NCBI GenBank assembly: GCA_041862635.1 | Contig: JBGVTO010000043.1 | Location: 10,688-74,687 of the forward strand | Direction: 5' to 3' | Length of the DNA stretch: 64,000 nucleotides | From: NIOZ-UU13 sp041862635 | GTDB taxonomy: Bacteria; Planctomycetota; Phycisphaerae; Sedimentisphaerales; Anaerobacaceae | In this document: piece after piece, positions 53,202-60,648 of the stretch | Layout: the number at the start of each line of letters is the position of its first letter | Numbering within the stretch: position 1 is the stretch's first letter | Made by a program: the position numbers and the translations under genes | The notes under the pieces: generated by a model | Database searches by the model: none | Told to the model about the DNA's origin: nothing | The model's input: only the letters and a program-made list of their open reading frames with translations

Positions 53202-53223
53202 GGAAACCCGCTTTGCGGGAACC
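53202..53223 (+). promoter_or_regulatory. Hairpin overlapping the probable flhA ribosome binding site
   Basis: CCCGC (53207-53211), loop TTT, GCGGG (53215-53219), extended by GG/CC. The 3' arm provides GGGAA nine bases before the flhA ATG at 53231. The sequence is nearly the same as the hairpin before fliO at 5571-5592. Confidence 0.5.
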
Positions 53224-53230
53224 AATTGTT

Positions 53231-55387
53231 ATGGCAGGTTCTATACAATCAAATGTACCAGGAGCATCGGGACCGAACACCCTCAAGATGCCTTTCACGT
53301 CCCACAGCAATCTTATTTTGGCTGTAGGTTTGGTGACGATTCTTGCCACCCTTCTAATTCCGCTGCCAACACCGTTGCTGGATATGCTTCTGGCTTGTAG
53401 TATTTCATTGGCTGTGGCTGTTCTGATAATTACACTTTCGTCAAAAGAGGCACTCGAATTATCCACCTTCCCTTCGCTGCTTCTTTTCGTAACCCTGTTT
53501 CGGCTCTCTCTTAACGTAGCTTCAACCAGACTGATACTTTTACAGGGTAATGCCGGGAAAATTATCCAGACTTTCGGTGGTTTTGTTGCCGGCGGTAGTT
53601 TCGTCGTAGGCTTGGTAATTTTCTTAATTCTTGTTGTTATCCAGTTCATAGTAATTACAAAGGGTGCTGAGCGAATCAGTGAAGTGGCTGCTCGTTTTAC
53701 CCTCGATGCTATGCCCGGTAAACAAATGGCTATCGACGCGGACCTTAACGCGGGAATTATTACCGAGACGCAGGCCAACGAACGCAGAGCAAAAATTGTC
53801 AAAGAAAGTGAATTCTATGGTGCAATGGATGGTGCCAGCAAATTCATTCGAGGCGATGCAAAGGCAGGAATTATAATCACTGCTATTAACATCATCGGTG
53901 GCATAGCTATGGGCTACTCACGCGGTATGACGGTTGCCGGTGCTGTAAGGACTTATTCCATTCTTTCCATTGGCGACGGACTTGTCAGCCAGATACCATC
54001 GATGGTAATCTCCATAAGTGCTGGTTTTCTGGTGACTAAAATCTCCTCGAAGTATAGTGTCGGTCAGGACCTTAGCAGGCAGTTTCTTAAGACCAGCGAA
54101 CCGCTGACGATAGCATCATTCATCATTGCTGCATTGGCCCTTGTGCCCGGCCTGCCTCCTGTTCCGTTTCTATTATTAGCTGCAGGTGCAGCTTTAACTG
54201 GACGGACTGTGGGCAAGCCTGGAAAACGTCGTCCCGAAAAGCTCGAAAAGTCACCGCACCTGACAAAAGCCGAAAAACAACCGGTCGAAGACTTGCTGGA
54301 CGTCGACAGAGTTTCAGTGCAGGTCGGTGTGCGATTGATTAGTATGGTGGACCCTCGAAAAGACAGTGCTATTTTCGACCGCATTGGAGCGCTGCGGAGA
54401 AAATTTGCTCAGGAGCTTGGAATCGTTATTCCTCTGGTTCGCCTGAAGGACAATATAAACCTTGAACCTGCTACTTACGAGATTAGGATTCTCGACCATA
54501 TAGTAGCAAAAGGAAAATTAGAGCCAAATATGTTCCTCGCAATGGATGCCGGCAATGTTCAGACAAAAGTTAAGGGCTTAGAGACCAATGAACCTGTTTA
54601 TGGATTGCCTGCTTTGTGGATTGCACCGGCCGATAAGGAAAAGGCCGAGCTAAACGGATATACTGTAATCGACCCCGAATCTGTCTTCATTACTCATTTA
54701 TCTGAAACTCTGAAAAAACACGCAAGCGAATTATTGACACGTGAGGACGTTCAGCTTCTCGTCGACCGGCTTCGCAAAACTCAGCCCTCTTTGGTCGGTG
54801 AGGTTGTTGGTACCAATGGAGAAGTACCTATTGGAATGCTTCAGCGCGTCCTTAAGAACCTTCTAACAGATGCAATACCGATTCGTGAGATGACTGTCAT
54901 ACTTGAATCGTTGGGAGAGAACACCTCAAAAACCAAAAACACCGATGTCTTAACTGAGATGGTTCGTAAACGCCTGAGCAGAACCATTACCGAGCTTTAT
55001 AAAAACGAGGACGGTAAAGTTTCGGCCATAACAATGGAACCGGCGCTCGAACACCAAATGGTCTCAAACTTGCGGCAGGAAGCTGATGGAATAAAACTCG
55101 CTTTACCTGCTGAGATAGCAATGGATATAAGTAGAAAAACCGCGCATGCCTGGAAGGCAGCAATGGACAAAGGCAGGGACAAGGTGATTTTGTTATGTGA
55201 TTCAAGGTTACGCTCACAGCTGGCCGCAATGTTATCACGAACAGTGTCCCTTTTGCCGGTCGTTGCTTATGACGAAATTGTGCTTGGAACCGAAGTAGAA
55301 CCAATTGAAACCATATCCATCCAGCAGGTGACGACAGTACCTGGAGGAAAGGAACAGGAACAGCTTGCCCCTGCTTTAGCAGGTTAG
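53231..55387 (+). CDS. flhA: FlhA, export gate platform protein
   Basis: I start at ATG 53231; a TTG at 53213 lies inside the repeat hairpin. The roughly 718-residue product has eight TM helices in its N-terminal half with the FHIPEP-family signatures LLLFVTLFRLSLNVASTRL and KGAERISEVAARFTLDAMPG and GKQMAIDADLNAG. The C-terminal cytoplasmic domain (DRVSVQVGVRLISMVDPRKD onward) forms the nonameric ring that docks chaperone-substrate complexes. The C-terminal tail is short. Length is near the family mean (about 690). Confidence 0.96.
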   Translation: MAGSIQSNVPGASGPNTLKMPFTSHSNLILAVGLVTILATLLIPLPTPLLDMLLACSISLAVAVLIITLSSKEALELSTFPSLLLFVTLFRLSLNVASTRLILLQGNAGKIIQTFGGFVAGGSFVVGLVIFLILVVIQFIVITKGAERISEVAARFTLDAMPGKQMAIDADLNAGIITETQANERRAKIVKESEFYGAMDGASKFIRGDAKAGIIITAINIIGGIAMGYSRGMTVAGAVRTYSILSIGDGLVSQIPSMVISISAGFLVTKISSKYSVGQDLSRQFLKTSEPLTIASFIIAALALVPGLPPVPFLLLAAGAALTGRTVGKPGKRRPEKLEKSPHLTKAEKQPVEDLLDVDRVSVQVGVRLISMVDPRKDSAIFDRIGALRRKFAQELGIVIPLVRLKDNINLEPATYEIRILDHIVAKGKLEPNMFLAMDAGNVQTKVKGLETNEPVYGLPALWIAPADKEKAELNGYTVIDPESVFITHLSETLKKHASELLTREDVQLLVDRLRKTQPSLVGEVVGTNGEVPIGMLQRVLKNLLTDAIPIREMTVILESLGENTSKTKNTDVLTEMVRKRLSRTITELYKNEDGKVSAITMEPALEHQMVSNLRQEADGIKLALPAEIAMDISRKTAHAWKAAMDKGRDKVILLCDSRLRSQLAAMLSRTVSLLPVVAYDEIVLGTEVEPIETISIQQVTTVPGGKEQEQLAPALAG

Positions 55388-55401
55388 CAGGGGGGCAAAG
55401 T

Positions 55402-55542
55402 GATAAGTGATTGATTATTGAATATTGACTATTGAGAGAAAATAGTCGTTTCTCGGTCCTCGATTCTCGACGAGCATCGAGCATCCGGCATCGAGCATCC
55501 AGTGTTTTCTGCAATCTCGGATTCCAAACTAATAGTCAATAG
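55402..55542. repeat. Second copy of the ATTATTGA inverted-repeat spacer
   Basis: The 20 bases GATAAGTGATTGATTATTGA at 55402-55421 are identical to 7094-7113. Right-hand GATTCCAAACTAATAGTCAATAG (55520-55542) matches that copy's right side. A GC-rich CATCGAGCATCC direct repeat (about 55472-55500) is inserted between the arms. It fills the gap between flhA and the small membrane protein gene. Confidence 0.75.
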
Positions 55543-55558
55543 ACAAGGGATAAAGATT

Positions 55559-55804
55559 ATGCCGTTACAAGTTCGCTCAATCGCAGTAAGTATTGCCGTG
55601 ATATGTTTTTTCGGCTTGGGCTTTATCGGCTGGTTTAGTGGTCTTTCGCCGTTTACCTGTTGCAAAAGGGCACTCGCCGGTGCGGTGCTTGCGTATATAG
55701 CAGGAGCTTGGGCGGTAAAGGCCGTAAACGCTATTTTGATAAGTGCGATCGTTACACACCAGATGAATCAACAAAAGGAAAAGAACAGTGGCAGTGAAGG
55801 CTGA
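55559..55804 (+). CDS. Small two-helix membrane protein of the flagellar cluster
   Basis: An ATG at 55559 with AAGGGA upstream gives 81 residues. Two TM helices (IAVSIAVICFFGLGFIGWFS and LAYIAGAWAVKAVNAILISA) with CCKRA in the loop, and a Gln/Lys-rich tail. fliA starts inside its last 17 bases. In many bacteria flhF and flhG lie here; this is neither. I do not recognise the family. Tight linkage to fliA suggests a flagellar role. Confidence 0.6.
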   Translation: MPLQVRSIAVSIAVICFFGLGFIGWFSGLSPFTCCKRALAGAVLAYIAGAWAVKAVNAILISAIVTHQMNQQKEKNSGSEG

Positions 55805-56642
55805 AAACACCTGTGAAGTTCAGTTCATTGGCGACACCAAAGCTGATTTATTGACTTTGGAAACACCTGAAGATAGCCGAAAGCATCTAAATAGCGTTGC
55901 CCTGCGCGCATATTCAGGCCAAAAAAGGTACGCCGTAGCCGGAGTCGAAAATGAGCAGATAGCCGAGCTTTTGCCTATGGTTCACAAGATAGTCAGGCAG
56001 GTGGTAACGTACCTCAAACCTCCCTTGTCATTTGAAGATATGGTATCCGCAGGAGCTGTTGGATTGGTTAAAGCTGCCCGCGATTTCGACCCATCACACC
56101 ACGCTGAGTTCAAAACTTATGCTTATATTAGGATCAAAGGAGCCGTTCTTGACGAGCTAAGAGGCTTATCTTTACTGCCTGCGAATCTCAGCAAGCGGAT
56201 TCGAGATGCCCGGCAGCTCAGCCGGAAAATTCTCGAGCAGACGGGCAAAACACCCACTGATTTCGAATTAGCCGAAAAACTCGGAATCACTGTTGATGAG
56301 CTTTATGAAACATTCGAAAACGCTCGCACACAGCATTTTGTCTCACTCGATAGCTTTGGAGAGGATTTGCCTGCGCTTGGTAATCTTTTAAGCGCAAATA
56401 ATACGAGCGCTCCTGATGAGCAGATTGAACGAGCAGAGCTTATTGATAACTTAGCCGAGGCGATACAACAGTTGTCCAAGAGGCGTCGGCAGCTCATCCT
56501 GCTCTATTACCAACAACACCTGACAATGAAACAGATCGCAGAGATTTTCGAAATTACTGAATCGCGTGTCAGCCAGCTGCACGCAAGTGCTATATTTAAC
56601 TTGTCTGTAAAATTGAGGCATTGGAAAGATGGCAGATTATGA
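55788..56642 (+). CDS. fliA: FliA, sigma-28 flagellar sigma factor
   Basis: A 284-residue sigma-70-family group 3 factor. Region 2 has YLKPPLSFEDMVSAGAVGLV and FDPSHHAEFKTYAYIRIKGA followed by VLDELR, the FliA/WhiG signature. Region 4 has KRRRQLILLYYQQHLTMKQI and ESRVSQLHASA. The N-terminus is about 45 residues longer than E. coli FliA (239). The GTG at 55788 overlaps the small membrane protein by 17 bases. Its anti-sigma factor FlgM lies 2 kb downstream. It would transcribe late genes such as flagellin, which is not in this window. Confidence 0.94.
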   Translation: MAVKAENTCEVQFIGDTKADLLTLETPEDSRKHLNSVALRAYSGQKRYAVAGVENEQIAELLPMVHKIVRQVVTYLKPPLSFEDMVSAGAVGLVKAARDFDPSHHAEFKTYAYIRIKGAVLDELRGLSLLPANLSKRIRDARQLSRKILEQTGKTPTDFELAEKLGITVDELYETFENARTQHFVSLDSFGEDLPALGNLLSANNTSAPDEQIERAELIDNLAEAIQQLSKRRRQLILLYYQQHLTMKQIAEIFEITESRVSQLHASAIFNLSVKLRHWKDGRL

Positions 56643-56877
56643 TTCCAATATGATAAAACCGGTCGAAGGTTTGCAAAGCATCACTGGTTTGACTCCCGCA
56701 AAGCGACGTGAAGAAAGAAAACGCCGACAGCAGTTACAACAGGAAAATGAGGAAGAGGGCGAACAACAGTTGAACGAGTCGGCGGATGAACAGGATATTG
56801 ATAATTCAGACCAAAAGTGGACTAAAAACCAAAGCGACCGGAATTCCGATAGTATCGGGGTTGATTACTGTGCTTGA
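56629..56877 (+). CDS. Small charged hypothetical protein after fliA
   Basis: An ATG 14 bases inside the end of fliA with GGAAAG upstream. The 82-residue product is highly charged: LTPAKRREERKRRQQLQQEN then Glu/Gln/Asp-rich. It is probably a helix or disordered. Overlap with fliA suggests translational coupling. No family recognised; roles as a sigma or chaperone partner are only conceivable. Confidence 0.5.
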   Translation: MADYDSNMIKPVEGLQSITGLTPAKRREERKRRQQLQQENEEEGEQQLNESADEQDIDNSDQKWTKNQSDRNSDSIGVDYCA

Positions 56878-56924
56878 CTAAAAAATGGCCGATTGGTGAG
56901 TAATTAAAAGGATTAAGATAATAA

Positions 56925-57212
56925 ATGGGAAAAACAGCAGGCCGGATTCTAAAGAAATGTGACGTTCGACTCGAAGGCCAGTTCACTATCGATATTGTGC
57001 AGCCTGAGCCGGTACAGCCGAAACAGCCGGGCGCAGCCTTAGCTGAGCCACAGGTGCGTATCGTGGAAAGCCAACCCGAATTCGCTGTTATAGAAATAAC
57101 CTGTTCCTGCGGTACGGGAATGTATTTAAGATGTGAATATGCCGGTGCCAAAGCGCCGGAGGTTGCCGAAAAGCAAAAAGGTGCACCTCAAGCACCCAAC
57201 CAAACAAAATAA
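56925..57212 (+). CDS. Small conserved-type protein with four cysteines
   Basis: A 95-residue soluble product. A Pro/Gln/Ala linker (EPVQPKQPGA) is followed by the segment VIEITCSCGTGMYLRCEY, with cysteines at 60, 62 and 70 plus Cys12, which could bind a metal. Its TAA abuts the next gene. Spacing and strand put it in the flagellar run, but I do not recognise it. Confidence 0.6.
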   Translation: MGKTAGRILKKCDVRLEGQFTIDIVQPEPVQPKQPGAALAEPQVRIVESQPEFAVIEITCSCGTGMYLRCEYAGAKAPEVAEKQKGAPQAPNQTK

Positions 57213-57227
57213 ATGGAGAAAAGTAAA

Positions 57228-57827
57228 ATGCAAAATAACAAAATTAAAATCCTCTTACTGATTTCATTATTAATGCCGATATTTTTGTTATCGAACTGCG
57301 TATCTGTCCAGGAACCGTTGGATGTTGCTATCCTGTCCGACTCTACGGCTCGACTTAGCTCGCCGAAATCTGAAAAACAGCAGAGTGAATCCGTAGCAAA
57401 AAGATTTCAGGAATCTGCTCCACAGAAGCCGACTGTCGTAGAGTCCGCGATGGAATTGTCGCAAAAGCATGCCAAACTCTCTGAAGAAGCGGCTGTACTG
57501 CGGCAGGAAAACAAGGACCTTACCGCAAGGAACCAGCAGCTTAATGACCAGGTCGTTACCCTTAAGGCTCAATTACAGCAGACGCAGAGGGAGTTAAGCG
57601 AAGCAAATGACCTTTTAATTACAATGCGTATTGAGTTGAATAATTGGAAAACCGATATCCTTGGTTTCCGTGATGAAATACGTGACGCCGAAACAGCCCA
57701 GCTGGAAGCTTTGCTTAAGATACTTAAAGTTCTTGGCGGAGAGGTCAAGACGAAATCAGCCCAGGGTGAGGATACAAGCTCGACTACTGTCGCATCATCA
57801 ACTAAACCAAACCAGTCTGGAAATTAG
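57228..57827 (+). CDS. Coiled-coil lipoprotein
   Basis: The ATG at 57228 has GGAG 9 bases upstream; the ATG at 57213 five codons earlier is less likely. The roughly 199-residue product has a lipoprotein-type signal ending LLSNC, with Asn before the Cys as a weak point. It is followed by a polar stretch and a long coiled coil (LSEEAAVLRQENKDLTARNQ, then LKAQLQQTQRELSEANDLLI). The early mature region (TARLSSPKSE) carries the dispersed-repeat fragment AGCTCGCCGAA also found in flgJ. Possibly an outer-membrane or periplasmic structural partner of the flagellum. Confidence 0.65.
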   Translation: MQNNKIKILLLISLLMPIFLLSNCVSVQEPLDVAILSDSTARLSSPKSEKQQSESVAKRFQESAPQKPTVVESAMELSQKHAKLSEEAAVLRQENKDLTARNQQLNDQVVTLKAQLQQTQRELSEANDLLITMRIELNNWKTDILGFRDEIRDAETAQLEALLKILKVLGGEVKTKSAQGEDTSSTTVASSTKPNQSGN

Positions 57828-57852
57828 AAAACACTGATATTAGGTGAATCGA

Positions 57853-58566
57853 ATGAATAGATCGAGAACCATATTATCATATTTAGTCACTCGCCGCTCG
57901 TTGTTCGTCGTTTGCGGTTTCCCTCACATCCCGCGAGTGGTAGGGCACAGGTCACGAGTCGCAATATTGTTATTGCTGGCAGCTCTTTTATCTGGGTGCA
58001 TTACTTATCATAGAGCTTCTGCACCGGCAGCCGACTACTATTATCTGAATCCGAATAAGAGCTTAACTACGGTGGGAAGGGTTGATATTGTGGAGTTGGA
58101 CAACAATTCGAGTTATCCAAAAGTCTCCACTGATGTAACCGAAAAGCTATACCAGGCATTGCAAAAGAAACAGATTTTCGGTTTAACTGTTGTCCGACAG
58201 AATGACCCTTCGTGGCGAAGTTTGCAGCTGGACCTGGACTCGAAATATACCATTGACCAGTTATCGGCAATCCGTGAGACATTAAAGTGCGATGCAGTAT
58301 TGGTTGGGACTATTACTGAATTCAGACCTTATCCTCATATGACTATTGGACTTCGCTTAAAGCTTATAGACCTCAGAGATGGACAGTTGTTATGGGCCAT
58401 TGAGCAGGTTTGGGACAGCGCCGATAAAGCGACCGAGTATCGCATAAGAGACTATTTTCGCTCACAGAAGCGCTCGGGTTATGCGCCTTTGCATGAACAG
58501 TTAGCGGCTGTCAGTCCAATTGAATTTATAAAGTTTGTAAGTTATGAGGTTGCGGAAACGCTGTAG
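57853..58566 (+). CDS. Lipoprotein of unknown function, CsgG/FlgT-like flavour
   Basis: An ATG at 57853 with AGGTGA five bases upstream. After a repeat-rich N-terminal lead the product has a clear lipoprotein signal, VAILLLLAALLSGC. The mature part resembles small alpha/beta lipoproteins that form or sense outer-membrane rings: VGRVDIVELDNNSSYPKVST, then CDAVLVGTITEFRPYPHMTI and LKLIDLRDGQLLWAIEQVWD. That pattern is typical of CsgG- and FlgT-type domains. A role at the outer-membrane collar of the flagellum is a reasonable inference. Confidence 0.6.
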   Translation: MNRSRTILSYLVTRRSLFVVCGFPHIPRVVGHRSRVAILLLLAALLSGCITYHRASAPAADYYYLNPNKSLTTVGRVDIVELDNNSSYPKVSTDVTEKLYQALQKKQIFGLTVVRQNDPSWRSLQLDLDSKYTIDQLSAIRETLKCDAVLVGTITEFRPYPHMTIGLRLKLIDLRDGQLLWAIEQVWDSADKATEYRIRDYFRSQKRSGYAPLHEQLAAVSPIEFIKFVSYEVAETL

Positions 58567-58694
58567 TTGAGGCTCTAAAAAGCAAAAATGTGTGTGGGAA
58601 CCAGTTCAAAAGGAAGATTTTTTATAACCAAAATAATAATCTCGTCCAAAAAGGACATTAACTTTAGAAAAAAATGAAAAATTCTAAAAATTTG

Positions 58695-58721
58695 TAAAGT
58701 TTTATCGAAAATGTGCGAAAA
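58695..58721 (+). promoter_or_regulatory. Sigma-28-like promoter of flgM
   Basis: TAAAGTTT (58695-58702) is an exact match to the sigma-28 -35 element. Eleven bases later TGCGAAAA (58714-58721) matches five of eight positions of GCCGATAA. Transcription would start near 58728, before the flgM ATG at 58761. The weak -10 and AT-rich surroundings limit certainty. Confidence 0.45.
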
Positions 58722-58760
58722 GAATCGTGGATAGAGAATTCTGAAAAGAACTATAGTGCT

Positions 58761-59030
58761 ATGATTGAAAAGGTGAATGCCAATAAAATTCAGGACTTCC
58801 TGGAAAAATCGACATCCAGGCAGCCCAACTCTACGGCAGCTCTTCCGGATAATGATGTGGATGCATCCATACAGGTCGATTATGCCTCTTTTATTGACAG
58901 GGCGATGCAAACCCCACAAACCGATTCTAAGGCCATCGAGCGGGCAAGAAAGCTTTTATTGTCAGGCCAGCTGGAAAGTCTGAAAAATATCAAACGAGCT
59001 GCAAAGAACATCATAACCTTTGGTATATAA
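58761..59030 (+). CDS. flgM: FlgM, anti-sigma-28 factor
   Basis: I start at ATG 58761, giving 89 residues, near the family's length. A GTG at 58713 would lie within the predicted promoter. The C-terminal half holds the sigma-binding helices: VDYASFIDRAMQTPQTDSKA and IERARKLLLSGQL. This is the FlgM hallmark arrangement (V-D/R-x-I-...-I-A-x-I-R-x-x-I-x-x-G-x-Y type). FlgM binds FliA until the hook is complete and is then exported. Confidence 0.82.
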   Translation: MIEKVNANKIQDFLEKSTSRQPNSTAALPDNDVDASIQVDYASFIDRAMQTPQTDSKAIERARKLLLSGQLESLKNIKRAAKNIITFGI

Positions 59031-59065
59031 AAAACTTAAAATAAAAAATCTTAAATCGCAGGGCC

Positions 59066-59169
59066 GACCATGGATGGTCTAATAAGGAGCCTGGAAGGAT
59101 TCTATAAGCTCGGCGAGGAAGTGTGTACACTTAGAACCCCTAAGGTTACACGTACCTCGCCGTTTTTTT
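59066..59169 (+). terminator. Intrinsic terminator with structured leader after flgM
   Basis: CGGCGAGG (59111-59118) pairs with CCTCGCCG (59155-59162), followed by seven T. The loop itself can pair as GTGTA with TACAC and CTTAG with CTAAG. Just upstream GACC/GGTC (59066-59079) forms another hairpin. This is the clearest intrinsic terminator in the window and closes the flagellar run. Confidence 0.85.
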
Positions 59170-59286
59170 GTTTGTAACGTGGGGGTTGTTACATATTAAA
59201 GTGACCAAATTTTGTTCTGCACCAATGCAGCTTGGGCTTGCGACTGATTGGAGCATGTTCGCAAAGTGGGAACACAAAAAATTGCG

Positions 59287-59772
59287 ATGGAGATACATCA
59301 TACAACACCGCGTACACCAATTGGGGAGAAATTCAAAAAGCTTTGGAAATATTACCTCTGGCAGAGTTGTTTGGCCGCCATTGCTCTGTTTATCATTGTC
59401 CTCATTCTGGGCAAGGGCAAAATGGTCGTGATTAGTGCAATGGGTGCCACTGCTTTTATCGTATTCGCAATGCCTACCGCCATCTCCGCTCAAACAAGGA
59501 ACGTCATTGGCGGCCATCTGGTTGGCTTAGCCTCGGGAACTATATTCTACTTTGCCGAACTGCCATATTTTCTTGAGTATCCTCTCGTAGTGGGAGTTGC
59601 TGTTTTTATTATGGTAGCATTGGACGTCGAGCACCCTCCCGCGGCAGGTATAGCCTTGGCCGTTGTGATAAATGAGGTCTCACCTGAGGTCTTCGTCACC
59701 ATAATGGCATCTGCGGTAATACTATCACAATGCCGTTATTACCTCAGACATCGCTTAAAAGATTTGATATAG
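59287..59772 (+). CDS. HPP-family integral membrane protein
   Basis: I start at ATG 59287; a TTG at 59248 is possible but no ribosome site is clear. The 161-residue protein has four TM helices and the motif VALDVEHPPAAGIALAVV containing the His-Pro-Pro that names the family. SAMGATAFIVFAMPTAISAQ and RNVIGGHLVGLASG are also typical. Some HPP proteins transport nitrite. It is not part of the flagellar operon, being after the terminator. Confidence 0.85.
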   Translation: MEIHHTTPRTPIGEKFKKLWKYYLWQSCLAAIALFIIVLILGKGKMVVISAMGATAFIVFAMPTAISAQTRNVIGGHLVGLASGTIFYFAELPYFLEYPLVVGVAVFIMVALDVEHPPAAGIALAVVINEVSPEVFVTIMASAVILSQCRYYLRHRLKDLI

Positions 59773-60447
59773 ACTGTCTGCTCAGCCTCGATGCCTGCTG
59801 ATTCTATAGTGCTCTCGATTGAAAATTCCCGTTTGTGCGCGGGTAAGGAGCTTTAAAATAATAGTTTATGATTTTACTCGCGGTAATTTACTACCCTGAA
59901 GGGTATAAAAAGCTGAGTGCTTAAACATAAAAATCGAGTGCTTGTGCTGTCAGGCCATTGTAGATGGCCATTCTTGTTATGTCCAACCGGTCTGTATAGG
60001 TGACTGAGTTACTGGTGTGCCTGGCTTGAGCATTCGCAGCCGGTTCCCAAACGCACTTTTTTGTGTTTGGGCTTCCAGCGGCAGCATTGCTAATGTTATG
60101 AGGCTTATCGTTTGACCTACTGGCATGGCGCAGCTCACTACTGCACATACTAAGAGGAATAGTTCTAATAACTTTGCATGAAATTCTTTTTCTCATTCCA
60201 TCCCCCATTAATGATAATTTTAGCAGATTTAAGCATCTAAATCAAGGAAAATCTCACCAAACTCAGCCACAGACTTTTGTTCTTTGTATATAAGGTGATA
60301 ACGTTTGGTCAGAAGGAAAGTTATGGGACAGTAGATAAATTTCTGATGGATAACTATCGACGGCGTGAGTAGAATATTTTGCCTTAAAGTTAGTTTCGAA
60401 AGGTGTTCCTTATTTAGTATTCGACTCTTGGTATAAGGGATATAGCG
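59773..60447. other. Intergenic stretch without a supported gene
   Basis: It holds a short CCCG...CGGG hairpin near 59830 and a minus-strand frame (59921-60208) with no ribosome site and no recognisable domain. I see no RNA gene. The frame's translation contains CVWEPAANAQARHTSNSV; it may be repeat-derived. Confidence 0.4.
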
Positions 60448-60648
60448 ATGCAGATTATCGCCCAATGCCCGAAATGCGGCAGTACCTGGCTGCTTGATAG
60501 CAGTGCAGCCGACCGAAGGATAAACTGCCAAAATTGCGGCAGAAAATTCAAGGTACCAAAGCTGGAGGAGGTACCCAAGGCCGTTAAAGTGATAAAACAG
60601 GCAGCCGGCACTATTTACGTGGATGAAACCGGTAAAACTTATGGATAA
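60448..60648 (+). CDS. Small zinc-ribbon protein
   Basis: A 66-residue protein with two CxxC knuckles (Cys7/10 in AQCPKCGSTW; Cys27/30 in NCQNCGRKFKVP). This is the MJ0042/zinc-ribbon layout common at the N-terminus of larger bacterial membrane proteins, here stand-alone. The tail (VDETGKTYG) is short. Function unknown; single-stranded nucleic-acid or protein binding is possible. Confidence 0.7.
   Translation: MQIIAQCPKCGSTWLLDSSAADRRINCQNCGRKFKVPKLEEVPKAVKVIKQAAGTIYVDETGKTYG

Noticed and set aside
54987..55514. A 175-codon minus-strand frame over the end of flhA
   Set aside because: Opposite strand of a certain gene; its start reads through CATCGAGCATCC direct repeats (DARCRMLDARR).
59070..59177. 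A 35-codon frame overlapping the flgM terminator
   Set aside because: The frame runs through the terminator stem and T-run and lacks a ribosome site.
59921..60208. A 95-codon minus-strand frame
   Set aside because: No ribosome site, no recognisable domain, Ser/Asn/Arg-biased composition, and repeat-rich surroundings. Left as unassigned intergenic DNA.
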